This document shows positions 23,031 through 35,100 of a stretch of 64,000 nucleotides of DNA, one piece after another. Each line of letters starts with the position of its first letter. Positions within the stretch are counted from its first letter, which is position 1. The stretch is from Macrolepiota albuminosa (Eukaryota > Basidiomycota > Agaricomycetes > Agaricales > Agaricaceae): positions 1,023,534 through 1,087,533 of the forward strand of contig JAMWFC010000088.1 of NCBI GenBank assembly GCA_027475525.1, written 5' to 3'. The position numbers were made by a program, and so were the translations under genes. The notes under the pieces are model-generated. The model did not search any database. It saw only the letters and a program-made list of their open reading frames with translations, and had not been told where the DNA came from.

Positions 23031-23513
23031 AGGAACGTAAATGATTATACTGTCAACTCTACAATACAGTGGTAATAATGAATAGCTAGCTTCCTATGAC
23101 ACAATAATGATCTCTGAGGAAAACAAACTGGTAAACAAGGGTCAGAATTTTAAGATGAATTTACTGAGTTTTCTAACAACAGGTAATCTTAAATGGACCC
23201 CCTGGCTGGGCTAGGTAAGTCCAGGCGGCAGTCGTATTTACAACAGGCAGTGCCATGCAGCAATCCTGCTAAAGGAAAGGTATAATCTACCTGAACATTG
23301 CCCAAAACCACTACCTGTCACAACTAGAGAAGAATTACACACAAGGAGCTTAAATATCGGTAACGGACAACTCCCTGCCCAAGCTGGAGGAGACTACGGC
23401 CTAACCATCATCTATGACTCTGACGATAGCCTGGGAGGGATCGGCAATAGATTGCGGCATACCCAGCCCCAGATGAACGAGTCTCTTATACAGACTCTTT
23501 CTGAGGAGGTGCT
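23031..23513 (+). other. LINE sequence between ORF1 and the Ty3 insertion
   Basis: No intact open frame. It is likely the ORF1-ORF2 junction of the LINE, since LINE sequence continues at 30015 after the insertion. Confidence 0.5.
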
Positions 23514-24031
23514 TGTCAGGGGACCCCTCATTCCTTTCTTCTTTCACTCCTTATTTCTTCACTCTCCTTTCATTCACTTCCTTATTTCTTCTACCATTCT
23601 CTCATTTTGCTGTTACTACTTCTTCAACACTATCTGTTGGTACTATTCTCAACCTTTGAGGTGCTCTGGTTCTTTAGCTATCACTCAGACAAGTGTGGGC
23701 CCTTCAGCACCGCTCTAGGCTGCTTAGATAAGCCGGAGTTTGCCTTTCTGACTTCTAAAGTCCGGAGTTTTCCTCCCTTGTTTGCACACTTGTTTGGTTA
23801 GTCAATTTTCGAGTTTTTAAGGTTTTGTTGTACTGTACAGTTGTTTCCCACGCTTCAGAGGCCCCAGAAGCGTCCAACCTGGCATAGGGAATCCCCAGAC
23901 TTGTTCTCTTTGGATCTCCCTCTGCCAGGTGAGTAGCTACCTTGATATTGTCAGTATATATTCTAATACACTTTGGATCTCCCTCTGCCAGCTGTGTGAC
24001 TGAGCCACAGCCTCTAGAGGTCGCCCTTACA
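23514..24031 (-). repeat. 3' LTR of the Ty3 chromovirus
   Basis: 518 bp. In element (minus) orientation it starts TGTAAGGGCGACC after the polypurine tract and ends GGTCCCCTGACA at the target duplication. Confidence 0.93.
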
Positions 24032-24044
24032 GCTCACCCCCCCT

Positions 24045-27000
24045 CTAGAGTGCGGCGTCTCGACGTGCTGGATAGAAGTAGTTCTGGATGGCCTGGTCTA
24101 CTTTGGAAAGGGAATAGAGGCCTCTGATTGCCCGAGGAGCATCAGGATGCTGTTGATAGAATTCCCGGACCAAGGCAGGGGCATGGACATTCTCTTGTGG
24201 CTCCCAGGAAACGTCCTCGATTCCATAGCCCTTCCACTTGACCTTGAACTGAAGCTTATTCCTAAAGAGTCGGCTGTCTAGGATCCGCTCCACTTCGTAC
24301 TCTTCTTGGTTGTTTACCAGAACTGGTGGTGGAGGTGGCTGTGGACGTCGACCTGGAATTGGATCCTCTGGGGCTGGAGAAAGCTTCACCACATTGAAGA
24401 CTGGATGGAGTCGACTCATTCCACTAGGCAGCTTGAGTCGATAGGCAAGTGGGCCTACCTGTCTTACTATAGGGAAGGGGCCTAGACGACGGTGAGAGAG
24501 CTTCTGAGAAGGTCGGGTAGTGGCAATGTCAGAGGCATCCAGGTAGACTCGATCTCCAGGCTTGTACTTGGGGGCTGGAGTTCGTCCACGATCATAGTAG
24601 CGGGCCATGTCATCCTTTGCCTTAGCTAAAGCTGCCTTGGCCTCCTCCTGGGCTGCCTTCATCCGATCTATGAACTCATTGACAGCTTCATTCTCTGAAG
24701 GTCGTCCACGAGGCTCAAATCCCATCCGAGGATGTCGACCAGTATCTAGAAGGAAAGGAGACATCTGGGTGGCAGCGTGTACACGGTTGTTGTACTGGAA
24801 CTCTGCCTCTGGTAATAGATTGTCCCAGTCATCCTGTCGTTCATTGCAGAAGAGCCGGAGATACTGTTCTAGCTCCTGGTTGACACGCTCAGTCTGGCCA
24901 TCAGACTGGGGGTGGTAGGCTGTGGAGGTGTGGAGTTTGACATGGAGGAGGCGATACAGTTCTCTCGTAAACTCTGCCACAAACTGAGGTCCGCGGTCTG
25001 AGACATAAGCATCTGACAACCCATGGAGCTTCCAGACATGCTTCCGGTACAGATTGGCAGCGCCCATGGCTGAGCAAGTAGTGTGTGTTGGAATAAAATG
25101 AGCATGCTTGCCACAGAGATCCACTACCACCATGATCACATCATATCCATGAGAATCAGGTAACTCAACAATGAAGTCTACCGAGGCCACACTCCAACGC
25201 TCAGCTGGGATAGGCAATGGATGAAGCTGTCCCATAGGAGGCTGACGACGAGGCTTAGTCCGAAGGCAAAGATCACAGGTGGAGGTGTAAGAGCCAATAT
25301 ACCGTGACATTTGAGGCCACCAGTAATTCTGCAAAATCAGCTCCAGTGTCTTCCATCTGCCAGGATGTCCTGCAACTCGAGAGTCATGATGCTGCTCCAC
25401 AATCCGCCTCCGGAGGTCTGGCAGGTTGGGAACATAAATGCGTCCCCGGAAGGTGAGAAGACCATTCTCCAGAGACCACTCGTCGGTGCGGACAGACTTC
25501 ACTCCAGCTTTCTCTCGAGCATGCAAGGCCATGGCAGCCTTAGCTACCAGATCTTCTTGAGCGCCCTCCCGGTTACCTCGTCGGATGTCTCGAAGGATGC
25601 TCACTTCTTCTCCCTGGCCAACCACACCTTCTAGAGCACGGATAGCAAATAGTTCTGGCTTCAGAAGTACAATATTGTCATTGTCACTAGCTCCTGAACC
25701 ATGGTCTGCTCACCTAGAAAGCGCATCTGGCTTACCCATGCTCCGTCCCGGTTTGTGATGCAGAGAGAAGTCGAAGTTGGCCAGATACAAGGACCATCGA
25801 GCCTGTCGGCGGTTGAGTTTCTTGGCCGTCCGAAAGTACTCTAAGTTCTTGTGATCAGTCCACACCTCGAATTTATGCCTGGCACCCTCAAGGAAATGTC
25901 ACCACTCCTCAAATGACCGAATGATAGCTAGCATCTCCTTGTCATGGATCTCATAATTTTGCTCCACGGCATTGAGACCCTTGGAGTAGAAAGCCACGGG
26001 ATGCCACTTACCATCCTCCCTTGACTGTTGAGAGAGAACGGCCCCAGTAGCAAAATCTGAGCTATCAGCTTCGACACGGAAGGGAGAGTCATCATCTGGG
26101 AATATAAGGACAGGCTTTGAAGTGACTGCCTGTTTGAGGGCATCAAAGGCTGTCTGCTGTGCTGCATCCCAGTGCCAAGGAGTGTCCTTAGTGGTGAGAT
26201 CGAAGAGGGGCCGGGCATGGTGTGAGAAATCCTGAATAAACCTCCGGTAGAAGTTGGTAAAACCCAGGAAGGCCTGAACCTCCTTCTTGTTCTTAGGCTC
26301 CGGCCACTCCGCTACACCAGCCACCTTGACTGGGTCCATCTCAGCCATTCCATGAGAGATGATCAGTCCAAGATATTCAACCTTAGTCTGCTCAAACTCA
26401 CACTTCTCTGGCTTAAGATAGAGCTGGTGCTGGCAAAGACGTTCCAGTACGATGTGTGTAATCCGACGATGCTCCTCTAGAGTCTTGGTATAGATGAGAA
26501 TATCGTCAAGGTATACACACACAACACCTTCCGCTATGAGGTCTCGGAAAATGTTGTTCATCATGGTCTGGAAGGTGGCAGGGCTATTAGTGAGGCCAAA
26601 GAACATTACCAGAGGTTCAAAGAGTCCACAATTTGTTCGGAATGCTCCCTTCCACTCATCTCCTTCTTTGATGCGCACATTGTTGTAGCCCCAGCGGACA
26701 TCCAACTTGGTAAAGTAGCGCGCACCTCGGAGGTTGTTGACAAGCTCTGAAATGAGTGGTAAGGGGTAGCGATTCTTCACAGTCATCGCATTCAAGACTT
26801 GGTAGTCCTGAACCAGACGTAGAGATCCATTCTTCTTCTTAATGAAGAAGACTGGAGAGGCCATCGGAGACTTTGAGGGACGGATGCGACCAGAGTCTAA
26901 ATTCTCCTGCAAAAAGGCATCAAGCTCATCCTGTTCTCTGGGAGAGAGTGGGTAGACCTTGCAGCTAGAGGGCTCAGCATTGGGTGTAAGCTCAATTGCA

Positions 27001-28103
27001 TGGTCCCACTGCTTACGCTCTGGCAGGGAGTCAAATGATGCCTTAGAGAAAACATCCTCAAAGTCTTGCAGGTGATGAGGAACCACATCTCGGAACGACT
27101 TAGGAGCAGAGTTGGCAGCAAATGCCTGAGCTAGCCGCTGGGAGGTAGTTTGGCTAGCTCTGATCTCTGCTACAGTTGGTGGAGGTCGTAACGTAGTTGC
27201 ATAGATCCTATCACCTGTCTCGATAGCCTCGTCTGGGGACTCTGGGTCAGGAGCGCATCCAAATTCACCCTTGCGTCCATCTTCCATCTGGGCTTCACTC
27301 ACTACACCTCGAACGTCCTCATAGAGGGCCTCTCTATAAGGGAACGCCAAGGGAGGAGGATCCAGTAGGTCAAGGTCTGCAAAGGGGAGGTGTCCAACTC
27401 GGCAAGCCCGGATAGCAGCACGCTCACGGACTGACTCTCTGCGCTCCTCTCTCACTTCCTTAGCACATGTGGAACACCGTCGAGGGCAGCGGCTCATGCT
27501 CACCTTACCCTTGGCCCAGTCAATCTCAGGATTGTGATCACGCAGCCAGGAGAACCCAAGTATCATGTCCTGCTTTCCTAGGCTGGTAACTGCAAAGACT
27601 GCACACTCAGAATGAGTCTGATAACGAAGGACTAAATCCACCACTGAGCGGATAGATCCAGCTTCATTGAGCGTACCGTCAATGTTATAGACTGGAATGG
27701 GGTGAGAGAGGGGACGGGTAGTGAGCCGGTGTTGTTCCACATAACGGGTGTCTAGGAAGAGTCCAGTAGCGCCACTGTCCAAGAGAGCTATGACGCTTCG
27801 AGTCTGCTGAGTGTCAGTTGTCTCAATCTCCACATTCAGACGCAGAGAGTTGGGAGAGGGAGTAGAAGCAACAACATAGCGACGGGGAAGGCGTCGTTCC
27901 CAAGCTGGGACACGTGGTCGTTGGACAGGAGAAGGAGGAGAAGAAGTCTTAGCGGAGGCTTGGACCAAGGGGGTATTTTGTACGTCAGAGGGGGTGCTTA
28001 CAGTTTCAGTCAGAGAATCAGGAGTAGGGAGCGATACATTAGAAGACTCTACTGATTGACATGTAAACTGATTAGCACCAGGCGGCGGAGGCGTACAACT
28101 CAT
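24045..28103 (-). pseudogene. pol: Ty3 chromovirus pol: protease, RT, RNase H, integrase, chromodomain
   Basis: One frame of about 1350 codons with two TGA stops (25899-25901 and 25710-25712). Domains in order: aspartic protease (ALLDSGATGLF, about residue 108), reverse transcriptase with YLDDILIYT (near 26505), RNase H (ATGAVLSQQ, FYSKGLNAVEQNYEIHDKEM, then [11 protein letters not shown]). The integrase has the zinc motif (AGHPGRWKTLELI, CDLC) and catalytic Asp, Asp and Glu in VDFIVELPD, SDRGPQFVAEF and the TERVNQELEQY region. The C-terminal chromodomain (YEVERILDSRLFRNKLQFKV, WKGYGIEDVSWEP) targets integration to marked chromatin. Both stops stand where the family has Arg, so CGA to TGA is likely. 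Confidence 0.95.
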
Positions 28104-28111
28104 CCGTCGCT

Positions 28112-29377
28112 CTATTGAAAACCCTCCCCTGCTGAACCAAAGGACCCATCCAATGGTTCTGCTACAGCTTCCACAGGACCCAAGGACTCCTCCAGGGGTT
28201 CTGCTTCAGTCTGTACATCTGGGGAGGGGTTTCCTCGAACGTCTCGGGCAGCAAGGAGCTGGAGAAGGAGCTCCTCCTGCTCTGAAGCTGAGAGATAGCG
28301 CACCTCTAACCCCTGGGGACAATACCGAGCGAAGTGACCAGGCTTTCCACAGCGACGGCAGAGGAGAGGAAGGGAGGAACGTTGACGAGAGGCATCGACA
28401 TCCATAGGTACTCCAAAAGGAAGAGGACGTGCTGCAGGTACCTGAGCTGGGGGTGGAGCGCGAAATGGAAGGGGAGGCTGGATGGGATGACGAGCAGAAA
28501 AGGATGCCTGTGGAGTGGAGCGAGGGGCAGTTCCACGGTGGAGCTCACGTCGTAACTCCATGAGCTGCCACTGATCACATGCTACCTGATACCAGGTCTC
28601 GATACTTGTGTCATCAGGTCGTCCCTCAGCCATGCTGTCGATCCGATCTATGAGAGAGGGAAGGAGGCCATCTCAGAAGGTGAGACAGAGCTGAAGACCA
28701 TCCGGATAACAGGCCTGTTCAGCAAGAGCTCTGAAGGAGTCGATGTACTCATCTAGGGTCCGCTTCCCTTGCCCATATCGATGAGGATCTCGGAGAGTGA
28801 GGGCTGCCACCTTAGCAGGGTCCAAGGGGAAGAACTCTGTCCGAAACTCCTTCTCAAACTGATCCCAACTTCCAAAACTCTCTACTCCTCCAGGACGTCA
28901 AAAGACTCGTAGCGCGTATGTTGAAGCTCGCCCAGACTTCATGTAAGAAAGAACCCAAGCGATTTTGAGAGTGTCAGAGGGGAAAGCCTCACCACTAAGC
29001 TGAATATAGGTGATGCAGGACTGCAGGAAACGCTCGCCTATCGCTCGGTCACCATTGAATGCGTCTGGGAGTGCTGGGCGAGGAATATTGGCATGAACTG
29101 GGGGGGAGGCCCCAAAGCAAGGGACTGGGGGTGTGCCAGCCCTAACTGGAGGTGCCTGGAGAGGGGTAGGAGTGAGAGGGAGGCGCTCTAAGAGGGCCTG
29201 AAGGGAATGGGAGATAGTGTCTGTGGCCTGACGTAATCCAGCAAGTTCGGTGGTGTGGAGGGTGAGGGAAGCTTGAGTGGTCTGCACCTGAGTCTCCAGA
29301 GCAAGCAAGCGACCCCAGGCATCATCCTGAGGGGCAGAAGCGTCCAGGGGAGTGTCTGAGGGGGCTGGTTGGGTCAT
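28112..29377 (-). pseudogene. gag: Ty3 chromovirus gag
   Basis: Starts MTQPAPSDTPLDASAPQDD at 29377 and ends just upstream of pol, in a different frame. The N-terminal half has a helical stretch that may be a coiled coil (about residues 20-65). The core has PALPDAFNGDRAIGERFLQ and the retrotransposon gag signature. The CCHC knuckle CRRCGKPGHFARYC lies near 28303-28345. Two TGA stops at 28898-28900 and 28673-28675; at the second the family has FRDGL, so Arg is the expected residue. Gag forms the virus-like particle and binds RNA. Confidence 0.93.
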
Positions 29378-29491
29378 AGAAGCAACAGAGGGGCAGGGAG
29401 TAATCCAGTGGGGGAGGGACCTAAAGGGGCAAGAGAGGGCTCAAGCAGGCTGAAGGGGGCTCCCAGACCGAAATGTAGAGACTTGTTCTGC
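29378..29491 (-). other. Ty3 leader with presumed primer site
   Basis: Between the 5' LTR and gag. The minus strand reads GCAGAACAAGTCTCTACATT directly after the LTR. I see no clear match to a tRNA 3' end; some chromoviruses self-prime. Confidence 0.4.
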
Positions 29492-30009
29492 TGTAAGGGC
29501 GACCTCTAGAGGCTGTGGCTCAGTCACACAGCTGGCAGAGGGAGATCCAAAGTGTATTAGAATATATACTGACAATATCAAGGTAGCTACTCACCTGGCA
29601 GAGGGAGATCCAAAGAGAACAAGTCTGGGGATTCCCTATGCCAGGTTGGATGCTTCTGGGGCCTCTGAAGCGTGGGAAACAACTGTACAGTACAACAAAA
29701 CCTTAAAAACTCGAAAATTGACTAACCAAACAAGTGTGCAAACAAGGGAGGAAAACTCCGGACTTTAGAAGTCAGAAAGGCAAACTCCGGCTTATCTAAG
29801 CAGCCTGGAGCGGTGCTGAAGGGCCCACACTTGTCTGAGTGATAGCTAAAGAACCAGAGCACCTCAAAGGTTGAGAATAGTACCAACAGATAGTGTTGAA
29901 GAAGTAGTAACAGCAAAATGAGAGAATGGTAGAAGAAATAAGGAAGTGAATGAAAGGAGAGTGAAGAAATAAGGAGTGAAAGAAGAAAGGAATGAGGGGT
30001 CCCCTGACA
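29492..30009 (+). repeat. 5' LTR of the Ty3 chromovirus, inverted relative to the 3' LTR
   Basis: 518 bp. In element (minus) orientation it starts TGTCAGGGGACC and ends CGCCCTTACA, the reverse of the other LTR. Only about two differences from the left LTR were noticed. Confidence 0.9.
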
Positions 30010-30021
30010 GTGCTGGAAACA

Positions 30022-33000
30022 ATGGAAGAAGGGGATGACCCACAACCTGTGACCCTAGGGAAGGGGAAAAGTAAGCAGGGAGCACTGAGAGTTGCGTCAT
30101 TAAATATGAAAGGCGGCAGCTCCACCTCAACAATGATGAAGTGGCATGAGATGCGACAGCTGATGAGAGAAGAGGAAATAGATATATTAGCACTACAAGA
30201 AACCCACATAAGCAATAGTCAGAGAGAAGGTATCGAGGAACTTTTTGAAAGACAAATGAGCATGATTACAAGTACCGACCCCAAGCACCCCAACGCCATG
30301 GGGGTGGCTTTCATTCTGGATAAACAAACCACAAGATGGTGAGAAGCCAGATCATGAAAATTAATTCCAGGAAGGGCATTAATACTAGAAATACCGTGGT
30401 TTAAAGAGCGAACTATGAGTTGCCTAAATGTGTATGCACTAAACAAAACCAGGGAAAATGAGACATTCTGGAGGGGATTAAAATCACACTGGACTATAAG
30501 ACCAAGCCTTCCAAAACCGAGCATAATGATAGGAGATATGAATATAGTGGAAGAGGCTGTGGACAGACTGCCAGCGCATGCCGACCCTGCAGGAGCCACA
30601 AGGGAACTAATATCACTAAAGACCCACCTCAATGTCATGGATGGTTGGAGACAAGAAAACCCGATGACAATAGAGTTCTCATACCAGATGGTCAACAGAC
30701 CTATACAATCTAGGATAGATAGGATATACCTAAGAGGACCTGATGGAGTACAGCTGGGACTGGAAAATAAAAAGGTCCGGGATAAATACTGACCACTGAT
30801 TAGACTCAATGACGCTGCTAAACCCCTGGCAACCATATATTGGAGAAGGCAGATATGCTATGCTGATACAACTCATAAAAGATATTGAGCTCATAGACAG
30901 AATCAAAACCCTTGGTATTGAGCACCAAGAAAGACTCAAAAGATGTGAAGAAAATAGGACAGAATGGGAAAACCCACAACGGTTGCACAAAGTCTTCAAA
31001 GAAAAAGTGATAGAGATCATCAGAGGAAGATCAAAGGAGGTCAAACCTAGAATACTATGTGATATTGAGGCCTTGAGGAGAGACCATAGGAGAACCCTAA
31101 ACAACGCCTATGTAGATGAAGACTCAAAACGGGAAGAAGCAGCCATACTTGATGAGAGAATTAAAGATCTCGAAATGCAACGTTTTGTGAGAGCTAGAGA
31201 TACAGTGGCAACATTGTACTTCCTGTATGGAGAAACAGTGACAAAACCCTGGATCAATTTGAATAAAGAGCAAAAGACAAGAGACAGCATTCCTGCCTTG
31301 CAGAAACTGAGTTCAAATAACAATGAATTAAAACGGAGATCAGAGAAAATGGCAGCAATAGCAAAAAAGCATCATGAACAGCTCCAGGAAGTAGATGTCC
31401 CAATAAATTGAGATGACCATAGGAGGAAGATGAGGAAAGTACTATCAAAAATTAAGCTAAAGCTTAATAAAGAGCAAAAAAGTACCCTAAGTACCCTGAT
31501 CACGAAGGAGGAGGTAGAGGATGCCATTAACAAACTACAAAATGGAAAGGCAGCTGGCCTTGATGGAATAGTACATGAATTATGGAAGGAACTCAAACTA
31601 CACTATGAGGAAGCCCAGAAAGAAGAAAAACTGGGTTTTGATGTTGCATCGGCACTAGCTAAGGTATTTCAAGATATTCAAATAAACGGCCTAGAGCAGG
31701 GAACCGATTTTGCTGAAGGGTGGATGTGTCCACTTTATAAAAAAGGAGATAAGACAGATATAGCAAACTACTGCCCTATCACAGTATTGAACACTGATTA
31801 TAAAATAATGACAAAAGCCTTGTCCATGAGGCTGAGCGATGTAGCACTGAATATAATACACCAAGATCAAGCTGGCTTCATGAAAAAAAGACGAATTGAG
31901 GATCAGACAGAACTAGCTCGAGTCATGATAGATTGGTGTGAGCTAACAGAAAAGAACAGAATGATTGTATGTTTGGATCAGGAAAAGGCTTATGATAAGA
32001 TTCTCCACCCCTTCCTGTAGAGAGCAATGAAAAAAGCTGGGCTTCCAATAGAGTTCATCAACACAGTAAAGACACTATACAGTGATGCATGCATACACAA
32101 AAGTCATCCTGAATGGAGAGATGAGTGAAAGATATAAGGTAACAAGGGGAGTGCGTCAGGGAGACCCACTGTCATGCCTCCTGTTCAACATCGCAATTGA
32201 GTCCCTGACGCAAATGCTAAGATCCTCAAAGTTAAAAGGAATTGACATGGGAGAAGGATTGGAGAGGCTAATCGCCACGCTCTTTGCTGATGATACTACA
32301 GTATACCTGGATGAAGACGACAATTTTAAAGACCTGCAGAAGCTGCTGAGAGACTGGTGTGCTGCATCAGGAGCAAGATTTAATATACCAAAAACAGTAA
32401 TTGTTCCAATTGGCACAGCTGAGCACAGGACAGAAATGATTAGCACGCATAAGCCAAAGAACGTAAGCCAGACTATACCTGACAAGATCAAAATTGTGGC
32501 GGATGGAGAGGCGACACACCTCCTAGGCGCTCTTATAGGAAATAAAGTCGATAGCATGAGCGTGTGGACTCTGACTGTGGAATAATAATGAGAGACCTGA
32601 AAAGATGGAACAAGGGGAAGCCAACATTGGAGGGCAGGAGACTGATAATAAACATGGTTGTAGGCGGACGTACCCAGTACAGAACATGAGTCCAGAGTAT
32701 GCCAAAACAGGTAGAAAACCAGTTGATGAAAATGATAAGTGAGTTCCTTTGGAATAGTGAATTATGACAAACAATAGGATTGAGCACCATGAGATTGCCA
32801 CTAAAAGAGGGTGGCAGGAAAGTACTAGACCTGAAAGTGAGAAACAAAGCAATAGAGATGATGAAAGCTCAGAGGTACCTGAAATTTGATGAGGAACACC
32901 TCAGATGGGCAATTTTGACCGACAAGGTCATAAACTCAAAGATCGCAAATACACAGGGTCACGATAAAAATGCCCTAACAAACTTGCAATTTTGACCGAC

Positions 33001-34800
33001 AAGGTCATAAACTCAAAGATCGCAAATACACAGGGTCACGATAAAAATGCCCTAACAAACTTCATACTCCAAACTACGAAAGTGAATACAAGAGCAGCAG
33101 AGAATGGTCTCCCAGCACAAATACTGAAAATGCTTCAGATAATGAAAAAACATAACATGACATTCCAGCCCCTTCTCCTGGCCAACAAGTTAAGAAGCCA
33201 GATGCCAGCCTGGTTCTACATTGACCTGGCACAGGAAAAGTATCTCAGAATAAATACTGCCTCTATGCTGTGTATGAGAAAGACACACAAAATATGCACA
33301 GTAGGGGACATGGTGGGCCTGGGAAATGCCCTGGATCCTGAAGCACCGTCTTTGCATAAAGCCAGGAAAAACTGTGCTTGCCAAACATGTAAAGATTTGA
33401 GAAGTGGGGGGTGTGGGAACCCACACAAGTGTAGCAAAATTGCTAGGAATTATATAACAAGACTGGGGGAGAAATGGAGCCCAAATATTCCTGAGATAAG
33501 TAGAAAGATTACAGAAGAGGAGGAGGAACTCACACAAGATGAGGACAGAAGAGTGTTCAACCCAGAGTTTACCACAAGAGGTTCTCTTAAAGAAGGTTTC
33601 AGGGTTTTTGCAAAGCCGGATGTAACACCCATGGAACAAATAGAGTATATAAAAGCACCACAACTCCCACTGGACATAGTAACAATTTACACCGATGGGT
33701 CATGCATTAAAAATAACGAAGGAAAATCAGCAGCGGGAGCTGGTGTTTAGTTTGGTCCTGATGACCCCCATAACCAAGCAATCTGTCTACTGGAGTGTGT
33801 GGCCCAAACCAATAATGCCGAAGAATCAGTGGCCATACTAGTGGCAGCGCAAACTGCACCAGATGCCCAGGCAATCCTAATAAAAAGTGATTTACAAATC
33901 ACCATAGACAGTTTAACCAAATACCTGGAAAAAAGAGAAGACGAAGGCTGGATAGGCACAGCAAATAAAGAAATCCTAAAGTTGATAGTAGCAACCTTTC
34001 AAAAAAGAAATGGAATCACAATGCTAGAGAAAGTAAAGGGTCATGCTGGGATTGAAGGAAATGAAGAAGCAGATAGACTTGCAAGTGAGGGGGCCCATAA
34101 GCCAACCCCAGACAAAATAAACCTGACTGGGCCACGTGGATATACCATCCAAGGCACAAAATTAGCAAAACTAACACAAGCCACAGTGTACAAAGGTATA
34201 CTAGAAAGAAACCTGAAATCACAGCGAAAAGGCATGACTACACATCTCAACATGACAAGGTGGGCTACAAAAGAGAGGCTGGGTGACCTCCCAACAGATG
34301 AACAAATATGAATATTTCTAAGAGACAAAGACCTTACCCGCCAAACTAGAAACTTCCTGTGGCGAGCAATGCATAATTTCTATAAGGTAGGAAGGTATTG
34401 GGAGAATGTAAAGGATTATGAAGACAGAGCAGTATGCCCACAGTGCAGAACAACGGAAACAATCGAGCACATCCTTACGGAATTCACCGCATCAGGTCAG
34501 AATGCAGTGTGGAACTTTATTGGAGCGCTACATGAAAGGAAAGGACTACCCTTCACTAAACCATCTCTAGGTGACCAGCTCGGATGTGCGCTTACCAAAA
34601 GAAAGAGAAAGAGTGACAAAGAGAAATGTTGATTCAGGAAGATAGTTACATCTGAAGCTACTTACTCAATCTGGAAGTTAAGGTGTGAATAGAGAATCTC
34701 AAGAGAATCAGACCCGGAACGTACATTCACCAACAGAGAAGTAGTACAAAGAATAAGAGCTGCAATCAACTTGACTGCCTAGCAACAGATGGAGATAGGT
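30022..34800 (+). pseudogene. LINE ORF2: endonuclease, reverse transcriptase, RNase H
   Basis: AP-type endonuclease with LNMKGG (about 30105), LALQETHI (30187) and GDMNIVEEAVD (30533). Reverse transcriptase with GKAAGLDGI (31545), YKKGDKTDIANYCPI (31735), DQEKAYDK (31975), RGVRQGDPLSCLLF (32140) and the catalytic FADDTTVYL (32283). RNase H with IYTDGSC (33686), a segment near AEESVA (33820) and KGHAGIEGNEEADRLASEGA (34036). A Cys/His motif CPQCRTTETIEH (34437) follows. Many stops and frame changes make it inactive; one frame change (32909-33062) disappears if the 77-bp duplication is collapsed. Confidence 0.93.
32909..33062. repeat. Exact 77-bp tandem duplication
   Basis: 32909-32985 equals 32986-33062, in LINE ORF2. 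Collapsing it brings the frames at 32780-32995 and 32992-33750 together. Probable assembly overlap. Confidence 0.93.
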
Positions 34801-35079
34801 TTGTTAAGAAGGCATACAAGCCCGGGCTGATAATGAATACATGGGTGAACCTAATACAGGGAGACATATCACCCCTCAAGCTTTGGAGAAGATTATCCGT
34901 AGTTTTAGTGGGTATTGGTTAGCAAGCCCCACACTCTGTGCGTAAAGGCATTTCCAACGGGGTGGCCCATAGCTGAGAAGAAGGAATAGAATTGAAATAA
35001 AAGAGTGATATATCGCATTTATCCTAGTCTGTAAGAGGTTGACTTATGTGAATGGTTGGCAGACTGCCGTGATACCACC

Positions 35080-35100
35080 AAAAAAAAAAAAAAAAAAAAA
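35080..35100 (+). other. LINE 3' poly(A) tail
   Basis: 21 consecutive A, directly followed by the second copy of the 15-bp target duplication (35101-35115). Confidence 0.95.

Larger units (their letters stand above)
23514..30009 (-). mobile_element. Ty3/Gypsy chromovirus with inverted LTRs
   Basis: 6.5-kb element, genes on the minus strand, nested in the LINE and flanked by GTGCT on both sides (23509-23513 and 30010-30014). Two 518-bp LTRs, about 99% identical, lie at 23514-24031 and 29492-30009. They are in opposite orientation: the left begins TGTCAGGGG on the plus strand, while the right reads TGTAAGGGC...CCTGACA. Normal elements have direct LTRs. The purine tract AGAGGGGGGGTGAGC adjoins the left LTR on the minus strand, as expected for the 3' end. 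Gag and pol are nearly intact, each with two TGA stops. Confidence 0.9.
20138..35100 (+). mobile_element. Non-LTR retrotransposon (Tad-like LINE), split by a Ty3 element
   Basis: Inserted into Helitron 2 coding sequence. The left boundary is after AGACAATGTTAATGA. The right boundary is a 21-A run (35080-35100) followed by the same 15 bp, the mark of target-primed reverse transcription. Order: 5' region, ORF1 with zinc knuckle, ORF2 with AP-type endonuclease, reverse transcriptase, RNase H and a C-terminal Cys/His motif. This order and the RNase H fit fungal Tad-clade LINEs. Without the Ty3 insertion and two 77-bp duplications the element would be about 8.3 kb. Both ORFs carry stops. Confidence 0.93.

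Noticed and set aside
24607..25634. Plus-strand open frames opposite the Ty3 integrase
   Set aside because: Shadows of a well-supported minus-strand pol gene.
23514..30009. A DNA transposon with 518-bp terminal inverted repeats
   Set aside because: The content is a complete Ty3 gag-pol, the ends are TGT...ACA with a 5-bp duplication, and a solo LTR of the same sequence exists at 7976. It is an LTR element with an odd arrangement.
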